Shown here: piece by piece, positions 1 to 12,402 of the stretch
Position numbering within the stretch: position 1 is the first letter of the stretch
How the letters are laid out: each line of letters begins with the position of its first letter
Assembly (NCBI RefSeq): GCF_023078275.1
Contig: NC_062971.1
Location: forward strand, 19,096,001 to 19,160,000
Length of the DNA: 64,000 nt
Direction of reading: 5' to 3'
Source: Leguminivora glycinivorella
Lineage: Eukaryota; Arthropoda; Insecta; Lepidoptera; Tortricidae
Program-made: the position numbers and the translations under genes
The notes under the pieces: model-generated
Databases searched by the model: none
Told to the model about the DNA's origin: nothing
What the model saw: the letters and a program-made list of their open reading frames with translations, nothing else

Positions 1-480
1 AAAAGGTAAAAATAATGTTAATTAATCGCGTTCGACCTGTATGTAACTCTAAATATGTAAACAAACTTTGCCACCGAGTGAAACACAAAATTTTTCACCA
101 CACCAACACGAACAAAATACTAACTGTAAAACATCAAACTAAATCAAATTCAAAAATTTATCCAATAATTATGATTCAAAATCATCATTTATAGGTAAAT
201 TCTACCAGTCAAATTAAGACATCAAGTTAAAATTTGTATGAAATTACTTTGCACTCTTGTGGATAAAATGCAATTTTGCTATCTGTTTTCGAATAGCAAA
301 GTAAGCCTTTAACAGTTGGTGTGGTGAAAATGCAATTATTCAAAGCGCAAGACATCGCCTGTTAAGAGGATGCAAACCGGTATAGGAGTAGAAAGCCATC
401 GTAATTAGATAAATGAAAGTAAAAAGCCTTGTTTCGTTTACATTGTTAAGGTTGATAGTGTCGGCAATCGAGCTAAGAAG
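1..480. other. AT-rich upstream flank of the RNase T2 remnant
   Basis: No coding exon is visible on either strand. The phrase gcactcttgtggataaaatg near 250-270 recurs near 45445, so part of this stretch is probably an old interspersed repeat. Confidence 0.4.
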
Positions 481-2299
481 ATGTGGTCTAGAGGATTTTT
501 CTTAATCAGTGTATTGCTTTGTCCACGGTAAGACTAAGCATTTTGGTTGGTTTAAAAATTTGAAATAGGTAGGTAAGTAAGATTACTAAAACAATATATT
601 TTAATTTTCAGATTAAATTATGCACTTTCAAACAGTACGGGCAACTTAAAGTTAAGTGAAGATCATCAGTGGGATGTGCTTATTTTAGTTCTGGATTGGC
701 CAACAACATGGTGTGACTGGTGGAAGGAAACTAGCCCTTCAAATGTCTGTTATATGCCAAGCGTAGCGAATTCGTGGACCGTCCATGGTATTTGGCCCAG
801 TAAGTTTGGAACAGTTGAACCAAACTTCTGTAATAGCTCGGCCCATTTCGATCCCCAGGCTATTAAAACCATAAGAAGTGAATTAATTTTGATGTGGACC
901 GATATCTTCAGAGGTTAGTTTAGTAATAGGTACGCATTTTTAATTTTACATACTATGGTGCCTATCCACCAGAGAAGTGGTAGTGGTGCTGGTGTTTATT
1001 TGATATGTGGGTAGATACTGTATTTGACAGACAGCAGGTGTTTTTTACCTGTCAACAGTGACAATAGTATTACCAAAGACATATATAACTCCGTATAGAC
1101 AGATAAAGTCTAAGAAAAAAAACGTACCTCAGTACCATACAGAAAAAGGTATGGTGGCCTGGATGGCATCACACCTTTGGGGTACGCTCAGCTAGATGGC
1201 GCTAATATTAATATTTGACATTTTAACACATATCAAGCTAAGAATATGGCCCAAATTGTCAAAACTGAGGTTCAAAAGTTTTAAGCCTGTGTCAAGAGAT
1301 GGCAGTCTATGCACTGTGATTACCATACATCGGGGTTTTGGGAGCGGGAATGATTTACACTAGCCCAAAAAGGGCGATTATGATGAACAACAGACATTAC
1401 TATAACATTTCTAGGTACATTTGGAGCCAGATACAGTTTAATCTATATTTCAGTAATTGGAGTTACTATAAACGGAGTTATAAATACACGAATTCATTCC
1501 AGCTCCCAAAACCACGATGTATGGTGATTACACATTTTACTTTGACAGTAACTCTCTATAATACTCAATCCTCTTTGGTATTACCTTTCGCTTCTTGAAA
1601 TTTTATAGTTTGGAAGCTAGGAATGCTAGCCAAAAGCTCAGAGATTAAAACTAGAGTCAAGTAAAATCTCTGCTGGTGCCATCTATAATATGAAACACGC
1701 TTTGGAAATTCCTAATCCTGTTTTTAAATACAACCCTTTTTACTAATGAATAAAAATGAATTACTCATATACCATTTTAGACAGATCTTCAAACAACTTC
1801 TAGTCTTACGAATGGATGAAGCATGGTACCTGCGCTACAGAAGTACTGGGGCAGCACAACATGCAACTCAAATACTTCACTAGAGGCTTGGAATACTACA
1901 AAGCCTTCAACATTTCTAACATTCTCAGAGAAGCAGATATTGTACCATCAGCAAATTAAAGGCTATGATGTAGTAGATATAGTCAATTCAGTTAGGGCCA
2001 ATATTGGCGTGAATCCTGTAGTAAGGTGCAGAAATCATAATGGTATAAGTAGCTTACATCAAATTCGTATCTGTTTTAGTAAGAAATCAAAGCCTGTTGA
2101 CTGCAATGGAGTGGTGTATGACATTAGTGATGGCCAAAACCACACTACAATCAGTGACAACATGCTCACTAACTGTGACCAAAATCAACCTATATGGTAT
2201 CTGCCATACATGACTACTACATCCTTGAGTAATGTAAAAAAAATTGATATAGTAGTGCTCTTTATGTATTGTTTAATTATTATACTTTACAGCTACTAA
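481..2299 (+). pseudogene. Ribonuclease T2 family gene, apparently inactivated
   Basis: RNase T2 enzymes are secreted or lysosomal acid endoribonucleases using two His-containing motifs. Exon 1 (481-527) encodes a hydrophobic signal-peptide-like start (MWSRGFFLISVLLCP). Exon 2 (612-913) carries the first active-site motif as WTVHGIWP. Exon 3 (from 1781, after an in-phase attttag acceptor) carries the second motif as EWMKHGTCA, followed by the family-typical ADIVPS. A frame containing GVNPVVRC, QIRICFSK and PVDC follows to 2299. Two lesions break it. An in-frame TAG at 1801-1803 lies just before SYEWMKHGTC, where the family usually has Trp. A one-base shift between about 1941 and 1959 moves the frame after ADIVPSAN. 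Both introns otherwise keep phase, so the gene was once functional. Sequencing error at both sites is the main alternative. Confidence 0.72.
940..1780. repeat. Intron 2 of the RNase T2 remnant, probably repeat-filled
   Basis: The intron is long for this small gene. A block around 1125-1320 (with gatggcgctaatattaat) looks like a lepidopteran interspersed repeat, but I cannot name its family. An 86-codon open stretch at 1338-1598 resembles no protein I know. Confidence 0.3.
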
Positions 2300-2471
2300 G
2301 ATCATGTTTTACAGTTTATCCTTCTCTATTTTGAAGATATCTGTAAGATTGCACCCCAGCAGGATTGCCTTACCTTGTAATACTTATGTTTAAAAAAAAT
2401 ATTCTGATAGTTTGTATTTTATTGAACAAATAAATTAAGAGAGCCATAATTCTTAGTAAAATAATGTGAGC

Positions 2472-3428
2472 TTACTTTCGAGCCTGCTTGTCTGCTTCAA
2501 TCTGTGCTCGCACACGTTCTCGCGCCTTTTGGTCTTCTATCTTCTCACGCCGACGCTGCTCCACGAGTTTTTGCATTTCTTGCTCTTGCAACCGCAACCT
2601 CGCATCCTGCATGTCTTTACCAGACTTTATGCGCAGACGCTCGCGCTCCAAAGCCTCAGCCTAGAATGCAGGGAAAATTACATAAAATTACAATATTCTA
2701 AATATTCAAAAGCATTGCTTTGATTTAGACAAAAAACGAAAATAATTGTAAAGCTGGCTACAATTTCAAATATTTAGATTCTCTTTAGAATTAATTACAT
2801 TACTTATTTAATATTCTACCTAAAAAAAGAGTTCATGGAAAATATTTAAAATGAATTTGAAGATAGAATCTGAACCTGATAAATAGAATAATACAAATAA
2901 TACCTTGTCCCTTTCCTCTCTCTCCTTTCTCTTCTGTTTCATCCGCTCCTCAAGTAGTGCAAGTTGTGCCTTTTTCTCTTCTTCTGTGAGAGGTTTCTTT
3001 TCTTCTGTGGACTCCGAAAAACTGCTATGATTAGTCTTTGCTGCATGAAACTCCATTTCGTCCTGATTCTTAAAAAGTTTTCCGCATTCATCACATTTGA
3101 AAGACTTCGCTTCAGCTGCCGGGGCCTCTGATGCCTGTGGGGCGTCTGTGGACGTCGCCGGTTCGACAGCAGCCGCTTCCGGCTGTGAACTCGAGTCAAT
3201 CGTATGCCCAACGCTTTCCACAGGGTCATCAGCGTGTGCTAACAGCCACTCCATAGCCGGCTCAACGCCCTTGAAGTTAGTAACCTCTAAAGCCTTCTCC
3301 CTAAAATACAATAAAACTGCTTGTATTAGTCTGAAAATAATAACCTATTTCAATAGCACATCATATGCCTTAACTTACGCTCTTTCTTTTGGGAAGCCCA
3401 TCTCCATAAGAGTTTGTATTTCTGCCAT
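2472..3428 (-). CDS. UBXN1-like protein: UBA domain, C2H2 zinc finger and coiled coil; UBX domain not visible
   Basis: UBXN1 (SAKS1) family proteins bind ubiquitin through an N-terminal UBA domain and p97/VCP through a C-terminal UBX domain. Exon 1 is 3379-3428 (MAEIQTLMEMGFPKERA), exon 2 is 2904-3300 and exon 3 is 2476-2660; junction phases agree. The UBA domain includes MGFP near residue 10 and AMEWLLAHADDP near residues 32-43. A C2H2 finger (FKCDECGKLF then HAAKTNH) follows, then a long Lys/Glu/Arg-rich helical stretch typical of the family. Exon 3 ends either at a gtaagc donor (phase 2) or at an in-frame TAA (2472-2474). A stop there would give 211 aa ending just before the expected UBX domain. 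No UBX exon is visible down to base 1, so the rest may lie outside the window. The gene is divergent from the phosphodiesterase. Confidence 0.75.
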
Positions 3429-3839
3429 GTTTGTGCCCGTAAGATTAACAATACGTAAACTAAATTATTTTTATCAGCTGTTTTCAGAATCCGTTTCCAA
3501 CTCTATAAAACAAATCCGACTGTCATTATGCAACAGATAAAATATAATTTCGAATCATAAAGTTATTTAGGTTACAGATAAAAACACTTAGCTTAGAACT
3601 ATTTAAAGAACTATAGTAACACATCCGACTCGTCAGTAAAAAAGGCGCAAAATATAAATTTCATTCAATCTTTTCTTTTTCTACTGATAAGGAAGGCCAG
3701 ATGCCAAAACTCCATGTACTTGCCATGTACCACTTTACTGGCAAGTAAACACTGTGGAGAGACTGATATGTCATGGCGGTAAAAATAAATAAAGTTGTGT
3801 TAGGTATTGTGTTATTATATTAATTTCATAGCATTTAAC
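3429..3839. promoter_or_regulatory. Divergent intergenic region between UBXN1-like and phosphodiesterase genes
   Basis: About 411 bp separates two head-to-head start codons, at 3428 (-) and 3840 (+). It probably holds both promoters. No convincing TATA box or Initiator can be pointed to, and 5' non-coding exons cannot be excluded. Confidence 0.45.
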
Positions 3840-6800
3840 ATGATGAGTTCCAAAAAACATGGTCGAATTCGAAATAGCGATCCCGGGAAAGCTCTAGACT
3901 TAATTATAAGTCTGGAAGACGACGCTTGTTCTCATTTGCAGACTAAAATAAATGCTTACGTATGTAAACATAATTATATTATATTTTATCGATAAATTTA
4001 TAAGAAAACACTTCTAACTGCGGCGGCTTAAGGTCGGCCTTTATGCTTATTTGGCAAGAAGCACACTGGTATATAATTTGTAGGCCAGGTACAATAAAAT
4101 TAATATCATACAGGATCGTCGTGTGATTCACACCTTTTCTTTGAAACTACAAAGCGACGGCAGGCAGTTGAGCGATACCCCAGACCCCTATCGCAGAAAA
4201 TGCATCTCGGACCAGTCGGACCATGCTCAGTGTAGGGTTCCGTAGTTACCTAACTATACATGCATTGTTAATTTGTTATTTTCGATACAAAGCTCAGCGA
4301 GGAATGTGACTCGGAGCTGGTGTTTGTGGTGGTGGTGAACGGCGAGCGCGCGGAAGCCTACATCGAAGCGGTGGGGACGAAAGCGCTTGGAAAGAAAAAT
4401 AAACTTGTGGTTAGTAGATACTTGTATTCCACTTATTTGGTATGTTTTAGGTACCTATGACAGACAGATAGGTTTATTTCGAAATCAAAGGGCCATAGGA
4501 CCTCAAACATCGAAAATGTTAATTAACAAATTAATAAAACTGCAATCTAAGTGGCACACTATTAACAACTCTATCCCGCAAGGCAGCGTTTTAGGATGCT
4601 TGCTGTTCCTTATATATATCAACGATCTCCCTAAAATAACCGAACATAAATGTATCATATTTGCTGATGATATCACCCTTCTGTTTAAACATGACAATAA
4701 CTCAAACAACTATACCCATATTAAAGAAACATTCTCAAATGTCACTGGCTGGTTACAAGATCACAACCTAATAATAAATACTACTAAGACAAGACTTATG
4801 CAATTCAGGCCCTATCAGAAAAAACCTACCGATTTAGCCCCGTTATTAAAAGATTTAAATATAAAAGAAGACACTGAAAACACCTTATTAGGGATAAATA
4901 TTGACACTCATATCGACTGGAAAAAACACATTTCAAAAATAAAATCTAAGCTGTCCACCCTTTTATACGCTTTGAGCATTCTAAAGTCAAACACACATAC
5001 AGAGTGCGCTCTGTCCGCATACCATTCTTACGCACAAGCCTGGTTACGTTATGGTATCATTCTATGGGGCCATGGCAGTGATGCCCACGATCTCCTTGTA
5101 GCCCAAAAAAAATGTGTCCGCATCCTAACCAATAAAAAACAAACTGACAGCTGCAAAAAACTTTTCACTAACCTTAAAATTTTAACTCTCCCATCTCTCT
5201 ACATCTTCGAAATTTCAAACTTTGTCAGAAAGAACATACATTTATTTGAATTTTGTAAAAGTGCACGTCGTAATGATAAGCTCTCTCCCCCGGAACCAAT
5301 TTTAGATATCTATAAAAACGGCCCATATTTCAGAGCGATACAGATTTATAATAAACTGCCAAATAATATTAGAAATATAAAAAACCTTAACTCATTCTCA
5401 TCAAAATTAAAAACACTTTTAATATCAAAGGCATATTATTCCGTCCAAGAGTATATGGAGGACAAATGTTTATAACTAGATATACTTAAGATACTACTAA
5501 TAACTATTATTTTCCTAACCTATGTGCTCTCTTGAGTATACCTAAATATTAGTAAGTATTCCTACTTACTGAATACAAAAATAGGCTAGGACAAAATAAT
5601 TCGCTAATATGTAAACACTACTTTTAAGTATTTGTTTTGTTTTACGATAACTAGATATAAGACTGCTTTGCAATGCCCTCTCAGGGCGCCATGTCGCTCT
5701 ATTTTAATGAAATGTAACAACTCTACGTGTACCATGGTTCGCAATAAAGATATTCTATTCTATTCTATTCTATTCTATAATTAACATTCTTAATACAATT
5801 ACATGCTTATATTAGGTATCTTTTAATCTCCCCCACAGAGAAACTGTTAACAATAGTAGGTATTATAGAATTATAGGTTCATGATCTCCCCATTACTTAA
5901 TAATAGTCACAAGTATTAGGTACCTGAACAAAATTTATAGCTGATAATTTTTACAGTGTTTTTTTTTTCAGGATTGCCAGAAGTTCATAAACGTTGCTAA
6001 ACATTCGTATCAACAGACGATTTTATTCACTGATTTATATGATGACGTTCAAAAAATTGTATCACCTGTAAGTATCAATATTTGTGATATTTTCAATAAA
6101 AAAAAATCGAATGACGAAATTTTCTGGAATTTTTATACGAATAATCTGTTAGAGTGTTCTTGCCACAGAACACCCCACTAGAAGCCTAATGCAAGCGATA
6201 TTGTTCGAGACGCAAATCACCAATCCTTGCGGGGTGAGGCGGGAGCGCACGGTGCTGCCATTGGTCGTTTCAAATAATGGCGCGCCTTTACGCTTAGCCG
6301 TAGGGATGGGAATGGGACATGTCTATTATAGACAATGGTACCGGTACGGTACCAGTACTGTGGTGAATTTGTTTTGCAACAAATTATAATATTATAGCAG
6401 TTTTTCTAACTTATTTATATTTCTTTAGTTATAAAGTATTATTTCTACAAGTAATGGTAAGAAATCGCAAGTTAGGCGTTTTTGCAAGCTTTTATTTAAC
6501 TTGCAATGTTAGTATATTCGGGTGAAATCATGCGACTTTTAAAAGCAGATATTTTTAACCGATTGAGCTGAAATTTTGCACACATAATTACGAATTAATT
6601 TTGAACACATAAATCACGTGACGGTGCAATATTATGGTATCATGGAATTGGAGCTGATCTGCTGATGGACCAGAAACGTGGCGATAGATTAAATTTCATG
6701 TCTGATTATGATGTTGAGTTGTTGACCTCAATTCCAATAAGGCCTAGTTACCCTTCGGGTTGGAAGGTCAGATGGCAGTCGCTTTCATAAAACTAGTGCC

Positions 6801-8641
6801 TACGCCAAATCTTGGGATTAGTTTCCAAAGCGGACCCCAGGCTCCCATGAGCCGTGGCGAATGCCGATGCCGGGATAACGCAAGGAGGATAATGATTGTG
6901 ATAGCACCTCAATAAAAATCATTCTAGTAACTAATAAGTAATAACTAAACTGTGCATTTTTACTTACGTTTACTAAGTTAAATTACCAACTAAATATTTT
7001 AAACTAATCAATCAACTAAATAACACTACAGACTCTACAGATTCTAGATAATTATTCACAATTACAAATCTGCTTTCTTTTATATTTCATAAAATGGTAG
7101 CACATGGTACGAACGGTAGTACGAAGCAACAGACATAAACTAACATGGCCCCATCCCTAGTCGTTTATGTGAAAGGGATAGCATATCGCATTGTAAACTA
7201 GGCAAAAAGGGATGGACGCGCCTCGGCGCCGCTCAGTACAATCATATTGACCAGTATAAATGAACTCCGCGGATAATAAACAATATTCAACAAAATAATT
7301 AATTTGACTTATCTGTGGAATGTTATTCCATCTTTTTTATATGTGGAAGTGTTAGAAGACTTGCCACACCACTTTATGCTGCAAGAGACCATTGTTTGCA
7401 ACCAAATTTAATTATTTAAGATTTTTTCCCGAGCGGACACGAACACTGTTAGCGGGTCGTATACCTACTTGGGCGCTACTGATCGGTGATCGGTGTCGCA
7501 CGCGTTCAAACTTTTATACACCTGATTTGTCGTATGCTTGGTGACCGCGAGTCGCCCTGTAAGGGGCCCCGTCTTGTTGTATTGGTCTGTGGTTCTTGCT
7601 TTAGTGAGAATTTTTGATAGATTTGATAATTTTCAAATTTAAACTAACAAATTTACTTGACCGTTTATAACGAAATATAGGTACTATACATGTATACCTA
7701 GGGACCAGCCACACTTAGGCGTCGCGTGTCTCGTGGCGCGCAACGGACGTCTCCGCTCCGCCACGCCGCCTGATTGTAATTAAAAAAACGTCTCCTCAGT
7801 ACATTTTGTATAGGAAGGACGTAAGACGCGCCCCCAGGACGCGCGCCCAAATGTACTGTACTGAGGAGACGTTTTTTGAATTACATTCAGGCGGCGTGGC
7901 GCGGACGTCCATTCCGCACACCAGGACATGCGTCTCTTAAGTGTGGCCGGTCCCTTAAGTGGGAACGCTGCCTAACATGAACGTCGAGGTCCACTATTAG
8001 CTGTGGCTCACTTTCATTAGTAAAACCTTCTCAGGTCAGGTAATTCAAATATTTATACCTAAATAAAATTGAACGCCTCGTTTTGCCTGTCAGTACATAA
8101 GGGATGGCGGCAAAAAACACATCACTATGGTCCCGGTGCTAGGCAAGCCGTTTGCCATCGTCGTGTGCTTGGTCTCGCCGAAGGAGCAAGAAGAGCATGT
8201 CGTCACCTACGTCCACGAGTGTTTTCTGTAAGTTTCTGTATTTTTCTTTTTCGATATTAAAATCTCTGACAACTAGTAAGTAATCAGAAAAAAGAGCTTT
8301 TATAAGTTTCTAATGGGTTGGCAACGCGCATGTGACACTCCTTGAGTTGCAAGCGTCCATAGGTTACGATGACCGTTTTCCATCGGGCGGACCGTATGCT
8401 TGTTTGCCACGGACGTAGTAAAAAAATAACGCCAAGAATGCCGCCACATATGCCACTGATCACATTGTACGTACATATAATTTATAATAACCACAAAATT
8501 AAAATTTTGAAAAAACCCCCGACTGCGACATAGTAGATCGATTTTCATGAAACATGGCTAAGAACACTCCCGACTAACTCAGCTTTCAGACAAAAAAAAA
8601 CTAAATCTAAATCGGTTTATCCGTTCGGGAGCTACGATGCC

Positions 8642-8703
<62 letters not shown>

Positions 8704-11700
8704 ACGTCAAACTTATAACACCCCTTCGTTTTTGCGTCGGGGGTTAAGAAGTCATAAAGTCATAAACGTAGATATTTGAAAGAGAACGCGGTAGACCGTG
8801 AACTATGGAAAATATGGTAATCCCTTCTGAGAACACCGTCATCATGCGCATGAGTGATAATGGTTGTTCTTTTTTTTTGTCGTAAAAAGGTAGGTACTTT
8901 AATAATTTATTTTATGTTCCCAGGCTATGCTGGCCAACTGTAAAGAAGAGCATTCTTTAGAACATGAAAAGTCTGTGAAATATAAGTGCCAGCAGCTGCT
9001 TCGCGTCGCTAAACGATTGTTCACTCAAGTAACTACAATTTTAAAATTTTATTTAGGTTTATTGTATGACCATAGAGAAATAAGTACCTAAGGGAAGAGT
9101 TGTAACTCTATACATCAGTAAATGCAAGTTATTTGTATAGGCATAATTATAGTGACATCTAGCGACAATCACACGTCAATCACACGTCAAATAGCGTGAA
9201 TTAATCAGTACCACTACTCGATACTAGGTGTCAGCAGTCTCGTCTGCCAAAAAAATAATATTAGAACAGTTTACAACTTATATTACAAGCAGAAGGAATT
9301 GAAAACAGAATACTGATTATTAATACTATTGTAATATTACCTAAAAATTGGTGAGCATTAGACTCTTCGTTCGTTGCGACATCTATTGACAAGTAGCAGT
9401 AGTGATAATTTACGCTAGTTGACGCGTGATTGACGCGTGATTGTAGCTAGATGTCATTATAACTATAAGTCAACAAGGTTTATTTCTCTAGGAAGACATA
9501 GATAAAAATAACCTCTGTTGACTTATAGAAATAAGTCCTTTTGAAAAGACACTCCTCAACTATGCCTATACAAATAACTCGCATTTTCTGATGTAGGTGT
9601 GGAGTTACAACTCTTCCCTTACTTATTCCTCTAATGTTGTATGACAGTTATTACACCAACCTCTATTAGATATACCTGATATACCTAATACACATACATA
9701 GGTATAGCAAGAATAATTTACACCATGCAAAATGTTTGCGCGAAAGGTTAATCAGAATCATATGTATGTCGAGATTATCGAGGTGTCTTTATACTTATAG
9801 TGAACGTAAACATAAGCTAAGGGCCAGTTGCATTAACCACTTTTGAAAGACACATCATCGTCGTCACGCAGCAGACGTCTATGGAACTTCCCATACAATA
9901 ATATTTAACGAACGCTTTAACGATGAAAGACGGTTTGATGCAACCGGCCCTAACTCCAATAATACAGGGTGTCCCAGAAGTGCCACGCCACAGTGACACC
10001 GGAGGTAGGGCAGCTCAAGAGTACCCTAACCAACCTAACATGACCTCAGTAAAATGTTCACCATTTCAGAGTAATTTTCAAAATGAGTTTTTTTTTAGAA
10101 TCTACTTCCGTCTAATTATTCAAATCTAATGATTTTTTTAGCATTTATCATGAATTACTGACTAAATAAGACCTGGCTTCTAAATTAACTATTCATGATT
10201 TGATGCACACCAAAAAGGAACGTTTAAGGAATTAAAATTGGATGCTAGAACTAAAAATGTTAGACGAAAGGCGATTCTAAAAAGACAATCTTAGTTTGGA
10301 AATTACTCGAAAACGGTGAACATTTTACTGAAGTCATGTTAGGTTGGTTAGGGTCCTCTTGAGCTGCCCTACCTCTGGTGTCATTGTGGCTTGGTACTTC
10401 TGGGACACCCTGTATATAAAGTGTAACTGTTGGAAAGGTGGCGTCGCTGCACTCGCTGGTGAGACTGGCCACGGACCAGGGTAAGCGCGTGGTGGACGCG
10501 GAACTTTGTGCCCTGATGATCCTCGACCTGGACCGCATGGAGCTCGTTGAGACCTGCTACACAAAGGTCAGCTCACAGCCTTGATTAAATCCTATTACAA
10601 ATAAAAAAATATTCTGTTGATTGATTGATTTCTGATGCTCGTTACCATATTTCATAGGTAAATAGGTAGGTATAGGTAATTAGGTATCTACCAGTGGCGT
10701 AGCGTCAATAATACTCTATTCCCCGGGTTCCCTAAATTTCTCCAGTATCTATAGAAGTCCATGAAAAATGGATCCCGAAAACCCCTCCATCTACATACGA
10801 ATTTACCTATGAACACATTTCTCATAGGGTACCGACGAAACGTTCGAACGACGATTTCCAATGGACCGCGGGATCGCGGGGCAAGTGATCAAAACCGGCA
10901 CCATTGTGAACGCTAGGAACGCTACACAACACCCAGCTTACGACCCTGATGTCGACAGTCGCCCAGGGATTGACGTAAAGTGCGCTCTCCTTTTTTATAC
11001 AAAAGTCCGTGGATTTTTTAAAGATGCAGTAACCCCACATAATAGAACATTGTGCAACAAGGGAGGTAAGGGGGTCATTAAATACTAGTGTCCTGATATA
11101 TTCACGACAGCCGCAGGCTGGAGTGAATATAGACACGAGTAGGTATTTAATATTCTTACCTCCTGAGTTACACACAATGTTTTTCATCACATTTGAGAGA
11201 AAAATACAAAAAAAAAGTCATAAGGCAAAACCTTCAACGCAACGACGCCGACGGCGCAAAGACCATTAGTGTATCTTCATCTATATCAGATTATTCATAT
11301 TAAATCCATTGTTTTTGAAAACAAACACGATAATCCTGCATATAAATTAAATGCAATGTTCAAAAAAGCATGTAAATCATATAATTGAACTAAATTTTTA
11401 TTTATTTTTCATTTATTCATTAATTTTGATCTGTTGTACTCTCCGTTGCTAGGCAACGGTGGGCGCCTCGCGCTGGCACGCGGTCAAGCGCGAGTCGAGA
11501 ACATATTGTCAGATTGTCAATTATAACGATTTATCTGAGTTAAATTTACGAAATAAATGCAAAACACCCTGAAATAATTGTAAAACATAAATAAAATGCA
11601 TTTTTCATACCGTAAATATATTTTTCAGTACAGATGGTCGTTTTTTTACGCACTAGTTCGAGAAGTGGTTCATTATATGCCAGGTCGAAATTTCGGAGGC

Positions 11701-12371
11701 TCATCTGTACTGAAAAACGTCGTACGATACACGTGCGAAAAGGAAATTCGTAACTCGTGTCGATTTAAAACACTCCCTTCGGTCGTGTTTTAATTTATCG
11801 CCACTCGTTACGAACTTCCTTTTTTACGCACTTGTATCGTAATGTACTATTGTATAGCTTAATAGTTGCTTAATAGTCAAATTTTGGTTGTGGAATAAAA
11901 ATCCTTGGCAGATTGAAACATCCCTTGCCTGAAGTATTGTATGGATTGTATTAATTTTTAAAACTAATTCCATTATTCCCTTGGGAATAGAATAGTACAT
12001 TATGCTTCAGTACACGTAGACGCAATGATACCTTTAAACAGCAAATGTGATGAAAAACATCTAATCTCATGCTTGAATCAGGCACTTCCGGTATATTTTG
12101 GTAACAAACCAATTACCTACCTACCTAACTTGAAGGTGAACCCTTATTAAATAAAACTATACCTAAAGCTTTACTACAGTAGTATATTATATCATTTATA
12201 TCTAGTGATTTGTAACTCATGTCAAAGACTCCTAGCTTGGCTAGGTATAGGATATATCAGGGAGTTAAAGTACATTCCATGAGTATTCAACGCCAAACCA
12301 GCACGGTAACTAATGTAAAACGGTAAGCCACTCCATAATCTTATACTATTAAACGAGCAATTCTTGTATAT

Positions 12372-12402
<31 letters not shown>

